Assembly (NCBI GenBank): GCA_002305795.1
Contig: DBRF01000007.1
Span: forward strand, 17,219 to 23,030
Direction of reading: 5' to 3'
Length of the DNA: 5,812 nt
Source: Ruminococcaceae bacterium UBA1375
GTDB taxonomy: Bacteria > Bacillota > Clostridia > Oscillospirales > Ruminococcaceae
The notes beneath the pieces were generated by a model that was not told the DNA's origin, ran no database searches, and worked only from the letters and a program-made list of their open reading frames with translations. Made by a program: the position numbers and the translations under genes. Each line of letters opens with the position of its first letter. The first letter of the stretch is position 1. Shown piece by piece: positions 1 to 5,198 of this stretch.

Positions 1-270
1 AGCGGCGTTCATCTCCGGGCGCAGTACCTCTGTCTCCCTCACCGGCGGCGGTGCGGAAACGGGGGCGGAACCGGCCGCCTGCTCCCGGACAGGGGCCTTG
101 GGGCTTAACAACTCATCCGCAGTCAATACCCGGGGCGGGGGAGCCACCGCTGCCCCGGCAGGCGCACCCTCCTTCTCAATCAAACCGGGGGACGCCTCCA
201 ACAGGTTTTTCCCGCAATGGGGGCAAAACCGCCCCTGTTCCATGGGCTTGCCGCAATAGGGACAAAACAT
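1..270 (-). CDS. Zinc-ribbon domain protein, N-terminal part (runs off the left edge)
   Basis: An open frame of 90 codons begins with ATG at 268-270 and is still open at base 1, so only the N-terminus is visible. The first 20 residues hold two CxxC knuckles (CPYC at residues 3-6 and CPHC at 16-19, each followed by G), the pattern of a treble-clef or zinc-ribbon domain that binds one zinc through four cysteines. From about residue 25 the chain becomes low-complexity, rich in Ala, Pro and Glu, like the linker that usually separates such a ribbon from a membrane segment or a further domain. The start is supported by AAGGAG at 279-284, eight bases upstream. It has its own promoter at 457-486 and a structured leader. 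The function cannot be told from this part; many such proteins are membrane-anchored and uncharacterised. Confidence 0.8.
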   Translation of the reverse strand, partial: MFCPYCGKPMEQGRFCPHCGKNLLEASPGLIEKEGAPAGAAVAPPPRVLTADELLSPKAPVREQAAGSAPVSAPPPVRETEVLRPEMNAA

Positions 271-278
271 GATCCCCA

Positions 279-284
279 CTCCTT
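279..284 (-). promoter_or_regulatory. Ribosome binding site of the zinc-ribbon gene
   Basis: AAGGAG read on the minus strand, eight bases before the ATG. It fixes the start of a gene that is only partly inside the window. Confidence 0.7.
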
Positions 285-343
285 TCTCTGCTCCGTCCTT
301 TTTCTCACATCTTTTGGGGACGCAAACCTCTCCAAACTACGGA

Positions 344-462
344 TATGATTCCGTAAACTATCCGTTGGGTTTCCGCCGACTTTCGCCGTCCGGCGAAATG
401 TCGCCCCTGCTTTTTGGGCGGCAAAGCGGGAACCGTAATGATTGGCTTTTCCAATCATTATA
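344..462 (-). repeat. Promoter-leader module, copy A (homologous to 4250-4468)
   Basis: This is the 5' leader of the zinc-ribbon gene. Its two ends align closely with the leader of yfhO: the promoter end shares CATTACGGTT and GCGG-type bases after a palindrome, and the gene-proximal end shares GGCGGAAACCCAAC on the minus strand. Bases 425-434 can pair with 368-377 (one mismatch, one wobble) as a long-range closing stem. Inside it are a perfect 7-bp hairpin (381-387 with 392-398, 4-base loop) and a 5-bp hairpin (402-406 with 416-420). Just downstream in the transcript, 339-345 pairs with 359-365 (7 bp). It could be a structured RNA leader, a regulated promoter cassette or a dispersed repeat. 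The homology is seen directly; the role is inferred. Confidence 0.6.
436..460 (-). promoter_or_regulatory. 25-bp palindrome over the -10 box, copy A
   Basis: Perfect 10-bp arms TAATGATTGG and CCAATCATTA flank a 5-base centre (AAAAG on the minus strand). The first arm starts inside the -10 hexamer, so the expected transcription start lies within the palindrome. The RNA would carry little of the first arm, which favours a DNA operator over an RNA hairpin. A palindrome of the same length and position lies in copy B (4443-4467). Confidence 0.55.
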
Positions 463-486
463 TCAATTCCCCCTTCTGTTTGTCAA
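457..486 (-). promoter_or_regulatory. Sigma-A promoter of the zinc-ribbon gene
   Basis: On the minus strand a perfect -35 TTGACA (481-486) and a perfect -10 TATAAT (457-462) are separated by 18 bp. Transcription should begin near 450. The -10 box overlaps one arm of a 25-bp palindrome (436-460), which could be an operator. The predicted leader before the ATG is about 180 bases. Confidence 0.75.
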
Positions 487-511
487 CGACTTGTCCACAG
501 TCCACCAGGGG

Positions 512-549
512 ACAAAAAGAGAAAAGGCCCCCCAACGGGAGACCTTTTC
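512..549 (-). terminator. Rho-independent terminator of the rnhA-thioesterase unit
   Basis: On the minus strand GAAAAGG (549-543) pairs with CCTTTTC (527-521). The inner TCTCCC and GGGGGG continue the stem with two G-U wobbles, giving 13 bp around a 3-base loop, followed by TCTTTTTGT. The only minus-strand genes reaching it are the thioesterase and, upstream of that, rnhA. It also isolates the zinc-ribbon promoter just beyond. Confidence 0.75.
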
Positions 550-640
550 CAGTGGCACATCCACGAATTGCAGCCGGGAAAATACCCTGAAAGAGAAGGA
601 ACGCCGATGCGCCGCCGATCTATATTTCGCTTCTCACCTC

Positions 641-660
641 AAAAAACCTCACTGGGAGGT
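641..660 (-). terminator. Possible weak terminator over the thioesterase stop codon
   Basis: On the minus strand ACCTC (660-656) and GAGGT (650-646) form a 5-bp hairpin with a 5-base loop, followed by a run of T. It overlaps the TGA stop at 649-651. The stem is short, so it is at best an early, inefficient terminator before the strong one at 512-549. Confidence 0.3.
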
Positions 661-1071
661 CAGCCCGGCCGCTTTCTCAATCACTTCCCAAAATTGGGGG
701 AAGTGTTTTTTCAGGCTGATTGGTTTTAACTGGGGGGTGGTGAACCCGTGAAGGGTGGAGCCGGTGGCCAGCAGCACGCCGTCCTGGTTTTCCACCTGAT
801 AGGAAAATTCTACCCTTGCCGGGGTCAGGTTGGTGACCTTGGTGGTCACCGTCACCACGTCCTCGTATTTGGCGCCGTGGATAAACCGGCAGGTCAGGCT
901 TTTTAAGGGCAGCCACACCCCCGCCTGTTCCATGTCCCGGTAATGCAGCCCCGCCTGGGCGATGAAATCGGTGCGGGCCGCTTCAAACCAAATGGGGTAC
1001 ACCGAATGGTGGACAATGCCCATCTGGTCCGTTTCCTGATACCGGACCACCATGCTGGTTTTGCTTTCCAT
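649..1071 (-). CDS. Acyl-CoA thioesterase, hotdog fold (YbgC/4HBT family)
   Basis: The product has 140 residues, the usual size for a single-domain 4HBT thioesterase, which hydrolyses acyl-CoA thioesters in the cytoplasm. The family signature is at residues 10-33: RYQETDQMG, then HHSVYPIWFEAAR. Asp15 aligns with the catalytic Asp of YbgC-type enzymes and His22 with the following conserved His. The later segments, ending in a hydrophobic GFTTP turn near residues 109-113, fit the rest of the hotdog sheet. The start ATG (1069-1071) has GAAGGA eight bases upstream. It lies 21 bases after the rnhA stop on the same strand, so the two are probably co-transcribed. Which acyl chain it prefers cannot be read from the sequence. 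The partnership with rnhA looks like convenience of position rather than shared chemistry. Confidence 0.88.
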   Translation of the reverse strand: MESKTSMVVRYQETDQMGIVHHSVYPIWFEAARTDFIAQAGLHYRDMEQAGVWLPLKSLTCRFIHGAKYEDVVTVTTKVTNLTPARVEFSYQVENQDGVLLATGSTLHGFTTPQLKPISLKKHFPQFWEVIEKAAGLTSQ

Positions 1072-1092
1072 TTGGGAAGTCCTTCTTTCTGT

Positions 1093-1554
1093 TTACTTCA
1101 TGCCGTACTTTTTGGCCTGGGCCACTGCCATAGCGTCGCAGCGCTCGTTTTCCGGGTGGCCGTTGTGGCCCCGTACCCAGCGGTACTCCAATAGATGGAT
1201 GTCGTAAAGCTCCAGCAGCCTGGCCCAAAGGTCGGCGTTTAAGGTGGGGTCGGTTTTGGTGCGCATCCAGCCGTTTTCCCGCCAGCGGTGGGCCCATTTC
1301 AGCCGCAGGGCGTCCAGCACATACCGGCTGTCGGAAGTGAGGATCACCCGACAGGGACGCTTGAGGGCTTCCAGCCCTTTAATCACCGCAGTCAGCTCCA
1401 TGCGGTTGTTCGTCGTAGAAGGCTCCCCGCCGGAAAGCTCCCTGCGCACCCCTTTGTACTCCAAAATAGCTCCCCAGCCCCCTGGACCGGGATTGCCGGA
1501 GCAGGCGCCGTCGGTATAGAGGTACACCGGCTCGGTGTCTTGCAGATTGGGCAC
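1093..1554 (-). CDS. rnhA: Ribonuclease HI
   Basis: Ribonuclease HI cuts the RNA strand of RNA-DNA hybrids, removing R-loops and primer remnants. From the chosen GTG start the protein has 153 residues, close to the family's usual 150-160. Signatures are TDGACSGNPGPGGWG near the N-terminus (catalytic Asp15), NNRMEL (Glu53), TSDSRYV (Asp75), the basic handle-like stretch RWRENGW, VRGHNGHPENERCD with the flexible-loop His130, and the last catalytic Asp140. All four acidic residues are present, so it should be active. A TTG nine codons upstream (1579-1581) is also in frame, but it lies only about six bases from the predicted transcription start and has no ribosome site. The GTG at 1552-1554 has a G-rich Shine-Dalgarno run seven bases upstream. 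The thioesterase gene follows 21 bases later. Confidence 0.93.
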   Translation of the reverse strand: MPNLQDTEPVYLYTDGACSGNPGPGGWGAILEYKGVRRELSGGEPSTTNNRMELTAVIKGLEALKRPCRVILTSDSRYVLDALRLKWAHRWRENGWMRTKTDPTLNADLWARLLELYDIHLLEYRWVRGHNGHPENERCDAMAVAQAKKYGMK

Positions 1555-1593
1555 GGTTCTGCCCCCCTTTGGCAAATTCAATACTGCAAATCC

Positions 1594-1622
1594 ATTATAA
1601 CCTAGGTTCAGGGAAAATGCAA
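1594..1622 (-). promoter_or_regulatory. Probable promoter of rnhA
   Basis: A perfect -10 TATAAT (1594-1599, minus strand) sits 17 bp from a weak -35 TTGCAT (1617-1622; three of six consensus bases). Transcription would begin near 1587. That supports the GTG start of rnhA at 1554 over the TTG at 1581. Confidence 0.5.
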
Positions 1623-1730
1623 CTATTTTTCGCCGCCTGGCTTCGTCAATAAGCGGGCAGCCTTAGCTGGAGTCCAATTCTTTTTTCTATAAAGCCGGGG
1701 TGTTTCCTGCCGAAATTGCAGCTCATTCAT
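1623..1730 (-). CDS. Possible 35-residue protein overlapping the end of yfhO
   Basis: The ATG at 1728-1730 overlaps the yfhO stop codon as ATGA, the classic arrangement for coupled translation, and a G-rich run (AGGGGGG) lies about eight bases upstream. The product begins MNELQFRQETPRLYRKKNW and is basic, with no domain that I recognise, no cysteine and no membrane segment. Against it: the frame is short, it uses A/T-ending codons such as AGA and TTA more than its neighbours, and the overlap could be chance. It ends where the -35 box of the rnhA promoter begins. The function is unknown. Confidence 0.3.
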   Translation of the reverse strand: MNELQFRQETPRLYRKKNWTPAKAARLLTKPGGEK

Positions 1731-4216
1731 CCTGCTTGCCCCCCCTCTTCTTCCTGAGGCGGCGCTGCCGGGGGACGCTTTTCCGGTTCCTCTTCCTCTC
1801 CGCTCCCATACCGCCATTTCAGGTACCGCTCTCCGGCGGCAGGGCGTACCGGCAGGAAGGCTTCGCTGCGGTGGCGGCCGGGCAGGACGGCGTACCGAAC
1901 CAGGTCTTTGCGGCGCAGCACCATCCAGGCGCCCAGCCAGAGCACCAGCAGCCCGCCGCCGATGCCGGTGAGCACCAGCCCCTGGGTCATGCCGGGGGTC
2001 TGGTAGGTAAAGGTGATGGTGCTCTCCCCTGCCGGGACCAGTACCGCCATAAAGCCCACGTTGGCCTGGACGATTTCCGCCGGTTGGCCGTTGACGGTGG
2101 CGCTCCACCCGGCGTCGTAAGTCACCGAGAAGAACACCAGATTGGCAGCGTCCAGAGAGATGGTGGCTTCAAAGCCGGTGTGGTCCCAGGTAAAGCTGTC
2201 GCAGGAGGAGGCGGCCCGCTGCGTGCAGTTGGCCAGATACGCCCCCTGCCCCACATTCACCCGGGCGTAATCACTCTGCTGTTCCATCAAGTAAGAATAG
2301 AGCTGGGCATCCTCATCGGACAGGCAGAGGGCCTCCAGCATCACCTTGTCCCGGCTTTCCTCCGGGTAGGTTTCCAGTTGGGTGCGGGTGATGAATTTGT
2401 CGTAGGTAAAGCCCATGGGAATGAAGTAGTCGTTTTGGTAGATGTCCAGGCCGTTCTGGGTGCCCAGATAGGTAAAGCCCGGCAGATTGGGGGTTTCCTC
2501 CCCGGACTGGACGAAGCAGTACCGCACACTGGTCAGCCCCCGCAAGCCGAAGTAACTCAAATCCGGGCGGCTGGCCACATCCCGGTTCACCCCGATGACG
2601 TCGTAAAACTCCATAATGGAACCCTCCACCACCGAATGGAAGCACTGGATGGTGGAGTAGCCCCAGTTCATGGGGGCGTTGTCCAACAGACCGTCCTCGT
2701 CCACCCGGAAGAAGTAGCCGGAATCCAGATCAAAGGGGGTGGACAGGGCAATGCCCTGGTCGGTGAGGGCGGTGTAGTCGTCCCCGTGGCTGCGGCCCAG
2801 GCCCAGCAGCAGCACCCCTTCCCCGAAAATCACCACGCAGACGCAGAGGGTGGTGATCCGGGCAAACTGTTTCCAGTGCAGCTTCCCCCTTAGCTTTATC
2901 AGCAGCCACACCAGCACCAGGCTGGCCCCGGCAATGGCCATGTAGGCCCAGTACCGGTCTGGGAAGTTGGTCATGCTGAAAAACTCCAGCTCCCCGTCCT
3001 CTCCGTAGCTGGGAAGGATGCCCAAAATCAAAAACAGCCCCACCACAATGCCGCAGAATTTGATGCCGCTGCGGAAAGGAACCTGGACGTCCTCCAAGCT
3101 GATGATGGTGGCCAGGCAGAGCATGAGAATGGGCATATAGAACCACCGGGCATAATACTCGGTGTTGGCCATGGAAAACAGGCTGTTCAGCAGGGGCACA
3201 AAGGCCATGACAGCGCAGACAGCTAAAATCCGCTTCAGCCAGGTCTTTTTGTGGCTCTTGAAGTACACTACCACCCCCGTCAGGGAGAACAGGGGCAGGT
3301 AGGCGCTGACTGAGGCCCACCGGGCGTTGCTTTCCGGGAAGAAGTTGGCCCGGGCGGGGATGTCCGGGGGGAAGAACAGGCTCTGCAAAATCAGGCCGTA
3401 CCGCTGCACCCGGTCGTAGAACAAGGCGTCGTACCCCAGCAGGATGTTGTCCACCCGGGGATTCTGCATCACCATCATGGCGCTGGGCAGCAGCAGGCAG
3501 CAGCTCAGCAGCAGCCCCAGCACCGCCTCCACCACCAGGGACAAAAACCCGGTGACGGTAAGCCGGAAATCCTTGGACAGGCAGCGCAGCACAAAGTAGA
3601 TCAAGCAGAAGATCACCTGGCCGAAGAAGAAGTAGTAGTTTACAATGCCGCACAGTCCCACCGCCATGGCAAACCAGCCCCGCCGCCGGTTGATCATGGT
3701 CTCTTCCATGGCAATCAGCAGCAGGGGGAAAACGATCACCGCTTCGTGGAAGTGGTTGAAAAACACGTTGTAAAGCTGGAAGCCGGAAAAGGCGTAGAGC
3801 AGCGCCCCGATGGCGGCGGTGGAGTCCCGCTTGGTGAACCGTTTCAGATAGCCGTAGCCGGTGAGGGAGGCGGCGGCAAATTTCAGCATCAGCAGGGGGG
3901 CCATGGCAAAAGGCACCCACTCCAAGGGCAGCAGCATGGAAAGCCAGAAAAAGGGGCTGCCCAGCAGGTAGAAGGAATAGCTGCCCACAAAGCCGCTGCC
4001 CAGATCGGTGCCCCAGTCCCAGCCGATGGGGCCTTCGGTGAGGTACTCATGGGCGTGGAGGTAGAAGGGGATCTGCTGGACGTTGAAGTCGCCGTAATAG
4101 AAAAAGTACCCCCCGTCCAAAATCAGGAAGGGAAGGAAAATCAGCCCTGCCAGCACCAGGGAAAGGGCAAAGAGTTTCAGATAAGGCAGAGGTTTGGGGG
4201 AAAGGGTATGGCTCAT
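1727..4216 (-). CDS. yfhO: YfhO-family polytopic membrane protein (GT-C-like glycosyltransferase)
   Basis: The product has 829 residues, in the normal range for YfhO proteins. In Bacillus subtilis YfhO is linked to glycosylation of lipoteichoic acid on the outer face of the membrane, using an undecaprenyl-linked sugar. A first membrane helix at about residues 13-33 is followed by an extracellular loop with GDFNVQQIPFY (Asp43, Gln47, Gln48), the place of the catalytic acid in GT-C enzymes. About a dozen further hydrophobic helices run to about residue 470. A soluble C-terminal part ends in the family's beta domain (about 685-745, with DAGWSATVNG at 701-710), then a last helix (about 746-767) and an acidic, Pro-rich cytoplasmic tail. 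The start at 4214-4216 has GGAGG six bases upstream. The partner CsbB-like sugar carrier enzyme is not in the window, so the substrate is inferred from the family. Confidence 0.85.
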   Translation of the reverse strand: MSHTLSPKPLPYLKLFALSLVLAGLIFLPFLILDGGYFFYYGDFNVQQIPFYLHAHEYLTEGPIGWDWGTDLGSGFVGSYSFYLLGSPFFWLSMLLPLEWVPFAMAPLLMLKFAAASLTGYGYLKRFTKRDSTAAIGALLYAFSGFQLYNVFFNHFHEAVIVFPLLLIAMEETMINRRRGWFAMAVGLCGIVNYYFFFGQVIFCLIYFVLRCLSKDFRLTVTGFLSLVVEAVLGLLLSCCLLLPSAMMVMQNPRVDNILLGYDALFYDRVQRYGLILQSLFFPPDIPARANFFPESNARWASVSAYLPLFSLTGVVVYFKSHKKTWLKRILAVCAVMAFVPLLNSLFSMANTEYYARWFYMPILMLCLATIISLEDVQVPFRSGIKFCGIVVGLFLILGILPSYGEDGELEFFSMTNFPDRYWAYMAIAGASLVLVWLLIKLRGKLHWKQFARITTLCVCVVIFGEGVLLLGLGRSHGDDYTALTDQGIALSTPFDLDSGYFFRVDEDGLLDNAPMNWGYSTIQCFHSVVEGSIMEFYDVIGVNRDVASRPDLSYFGLRGLTSVRYCFVQSGEETPNLPGFTYLGTQNGLDIYQNDYFIPMGFTYDKFITRTQLETYPEESRDKVMLEALCLSDEDAQLYSYLMEQQSDYARVNVGQGAYLANCTQRAASSCDSFTWDHTGFEATISLDAANLVFFSVTYDAGWSATVNGQPAEIVQANVGFMAVLVPAGESTITFTYQTPGMTQGLVLTGIGGGLLVLWLGAWMVLRRKDLVRYAVLPGRHRSEAFLPVRPAAGERYLKWRYGSGEEEEPEKRPPAAPPQEEEGGQAG

Positions 4217-4220
4217 GGGA

Positions 4221-4227
4221 CACCTCC
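4221..4227 (-). promoter_or_regulatory. Ribosome binding site that fixes the yfhO start
   Basis: GGAGGTG on the minus strand, with GGAGG six bases before ATG 4216. The frame stays open for 94 codons upstream to 4498, but that stretch lies in the structured leader and has no such site. Confidence 0.75.
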
Positions 4228-4249
4228 GAAGGTAAAGTTTGGTTGGGTT

Positions 4250-4468
4250 TATGATGCTATGAAACATCTGTTGGGTTTCCGCCGGTTTTCGCCGCCAGGC
4301 ACGAAACGTCAGGATTCTGACGTTTCTCATCCAACCCTTTGCGGCCCGGCAAGGCAGCAATTTTGCCTTGCAAAACCGGCTTGGATGTGGGCGTACCAAC
4401 ATCACTTCAAGCTGGATTTGCCCCCGGCAAGGCGGAAACCGTAATGGTTGCCTTTGGCAACCATTATA
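4250..4468 (-). repeat. Promoter-leader module, copy B (homologous to 344-462), leader of yfhO
   Basis: The two ends match copy A and the middle is about 100 bases longer. Bases 4431-4440 and 4274-4283 are perfectly complementary (GGTTTCCGCC with GGCGGAAACC), a 10-bp long-range closing stem. Inside are a perfect 10-bp hairpin (4303-4312 with 4317-4326, 4-base loop), a perfect 8-bp hairpin (4349-4356 with 4364-4371, 7-base loop) and a 7-bp hairpin with one mismatch (4384-4391 with 4396-4403). This is more structure than an ordinary leader needs. I do not recognise a known riboswitch core. It could be a cis-acting RNA, a regulated promoter cassette, or a mobile repeat that brings its own promoter. 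Confidence 0.6.
4443..4467 (-). promoter_or_regulatory. 25-bp palindrome over the -10 box, copy B
   Basis: Perfect 11-bp arms TAATGGTTGCC and GGCAACCATTA flank AAA. It has the same length and the same position relative to the -10 box as copy A. Two arm positions differ between the copies, and at each the opposite arm carries the matching change, so the symmetry itself is conserved. Confidence 0.55.
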
Positions 4469-4491
4469 ACACAAGGGGGGAAAGATGTGAA
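4463..4491 (-). promoter_or_regulatory. Sigma-A promoter of yfhO
   Basis: On the minus strand -35 TTCACA (4486-4491, five of six consensus bases) and a perfect -10 TATAAT (4463-4468) are 17 bp apart. A TG one base before the -10 hexamer makes it an extended -10. Transcription should begin near 4456, giving a leader of about 240 bases. Confidence 0.75.
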
Positions 4492-4607
4492 CCAGCAATC
4501 CTCTGGCCTTTATGGGAAGGGGTGCCCGCCGTCAAAAAGGCGTCCTTCTTTTAAACCGACGCCTCGCCGCCGGAAACGCCCTTTGCTCAAACACAGTGTA
4601 ACCGGAC

Positions 4608-4635
4608 AAAAAACAGCCGGTGTTTCCACCGGCTG
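4608..4635 (-). terminator. Rho-independent terminator of the candidate small RNA
   Basis: A perfect 9-bp stem CAGCCGGTG with CACCGGCTG (4627-4635 with 4614-4622), a GAAA loop on the minus strand, then six T. It works only in the minus direction, because the plus side has no T run. No minus-strand protein gene ends before it, which implies a non-coding transcript. Confidence 0.8.
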
Positions 4636-4726
4636 CGCTGATAGCTATGAAAAGACGAAAGGGAATCCGGCTTCGTCTTTCTCAAAAAGACGTCTCCCAA
4701 GCCGGGGCCCATTGTTATCTTTTCGT
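4608..4726 (-). ncRNA. Candidate structured small RNA, about 115-120 bases, or terminator-ended leader
   Basis: A transcript starting near 4724-4726 from the consensus promoter at 4731-4759 would end at the terminator at 4608-4635. Possible helices: P1, 4718-4724 with 4649-4655 (GAAAAGA with UCUUUUC); P2, 4699-4705 with 4667-4673 (CCGGCUU with AAGCCGG); P3, 4686-4692 with 4674-4680 (CGUCUUU with AAAGACG), stacked on P2 with a 6-base bulge GGGAGA. That bulge could pair with UUCCC at 4665-4661 as a pseudoknot. CCGGCU of P2 could instead pair with AGCCGG in the 5' arm of the terminator, so a switch is conceivable. A 41-codon ATG frame crosses it but runs through the terminator and has no good ribosome site. 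It resembles no RNA family that I can name. Confidence 0.5.
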
Positions 4727-4730
4727 AATT

Positions 4731-4759
4731 ATTATACAATTTTATTCATTTCGTGTCAA
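4731..4759 (-). promoter_or_regulatory. Consensus promoter of the candidate small RNA
   Basis: Perfect -35 TTGACA (4754-4759) and perfect -10 TATAAT (4731-4736), exactly 17 bp apart, on the minus strand. This is the strongest promoter match in the window. It faces away from the XRE gene and overlaps that gene's promoter region. Confidence 0.75.
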
Positions 4760-4778
4760 TACTTTTTCGTAGTATAAT
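4750..4778 (+). promoter_or_regulatory. Probable promoter of the XRE regulator gene
   Basis: A perfect -10 TATAAT lies at 4773-4778. The -35 region 17 bp upstream (4750-4755, TTCGTG) is weak, so the promoter may depend on an activator or be kept low. It overlaps the -35 box of the opposite promoter, so both cannot easily be occupied at once. Confidence 0.45.
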
Positions 4779-4788
4779 AACGAAAAAG
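4762..4788. promoter_or_regulatory. Inverted repeat around the XRE -10 box, candidate operator
   Basis: Perfect 9-bp arms CTTTTTCGT (4762-4770) and ACGAAAAAG (4780-4788) flank a 9-base centre containing the -10 box. Related half-sites CTTTTCGT (4719-4726) and ATTTCGT (4748-4754) lie nearby, the first just downstream of the opposite -10 box. This fits autoregulation by the adjacent XRE protein and control of the divergent RNA. Binding is inferred. Confidence 0.45.
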
Positions 4789-4806
4789 CGAGGTGTATTT
4801 CTCCCT

Positions 4807-5136
4807 GTGACCATCCTGGAACGAATTCAACAATTAAAGATGCAGCGTGGTTGGACAGAATATCGTTTGGCGGTGGAATCCGGTATTCCCCAAAGCACCA
4901 TTTCCTCCTGGTACCGGAAAAACATCAATCCCTCCATCGGCAGCCTGGAAGCCATCTGCGCCGCTTTTCAGATCACCCTCAGCCAGTTTTTCAGCTGGGA
5001 GGATGAGGGCGTCCCGGTGAAACTCACCCAAAATCAGCGCCAGCTGATGGACTCCTTCAGCCGTCTGGCCCCACCTCAGCAAAAGACCCTGCTGGCATTT
5101 TTGCAGAGCCTGCATCCGGAGGAGGGGCCGCAGTAA
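4807..5136 (+). CDS. XRE/Cro-type helix-turn-helix transcriptional regulator
   Basis: The product has 109 residues from a GTG start. Residues 3-62 form a typical five-helix XRE domain: ILERIQQLKMQRGWTEYRLA, then SGIPQSTISSWYR carrying the turn and recognition helix (about 18-37), then the PSIGSLEAICAAFQITLSQFF tail of the fold in two adjoining pieces. Residues 73-102 look like a helical C-terminal extension, probably for dimerisation. The GTG at 4807-4809 puts the domain at the normal distance from the N-terminus. The frame also opens from an ATG at 4753, but that lies upstream of the predicted transcription start. The ribosome site is a modest GAGGTG about 11 bases upstream. A candidate operator overlaps its promoter, and a structured RNA is read in the opposite direction. 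Its targets are unknown. Confidence 0.85.
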   Translation: MTILERIQQLKMQRGWTEYRLAVESGIPQSTISSWYRKNINPSIGSLEAICAAFQITLSQFFSWEDEGVPVKLTQNQRQLMDSFSRLAPPQQKTLLAFLQSLHPEEGPQ

Positions 5137-5158
5137 TTTGAACGCCAAGAGAAAACAA

Positions 5159-5194
5159 CTCCACCTGCCGGTATGAGGCGGGTGGAGATTTTTT
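5159..5194 (+). terminator. Rho-independent terminator of the XRE gene
   Basis: CTCCACCTGCC (5159-5169) pairs with GGCGGGTGGAG (5177-5187), 11 bp with one wobble, around a 7-base loop, followed by A and six T. On the minus strand the hairpin is followed by a weaker TTGTTTTCTC, so it may also end the convergent four-helix-bundle gene. Confidence 0.8.
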
Positions 5195-5198
5195 GCGG

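Noticed and set aside
1700..2893. 397-codon plus-strand open frame opposite yfhO
   Set aside because: It is rich in Gly, His, Gln and Val with no domain, as expected from the antisense of a GC-rich gene; the minus strand encodes a clear YfhO protein.
2730..3920. 396-codon minus-strand frame inside yfhO
   Set aside because: It is an out-of-frame shadow with low-complexity Pro, Arg and His content.
4217..4468. A known riboswitch (T-box, SAM, TPP, c-di-GMP and similar) in the yfhO leader
   Set aside because: None of the conserved core motifs that I know for these classes is present, so only an unassigned structured leader is reported.
4217..4498. In-frame 94-residue N-terminal extension of YfhO
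   Set aside because: It lies in the promoter and structured leader, has no ribosome site or membrane-protein character, and the internal ATG at 4216 has GGAGG at the right distance and precedes a normal first helix.
4601..4715. 41-codon ATG frame on the minus strand across the candidate small RNA
   Set aside because: It lacks a good ribosome site and reads straight through the terminator hairpin and T run, so a protein is unlikely.
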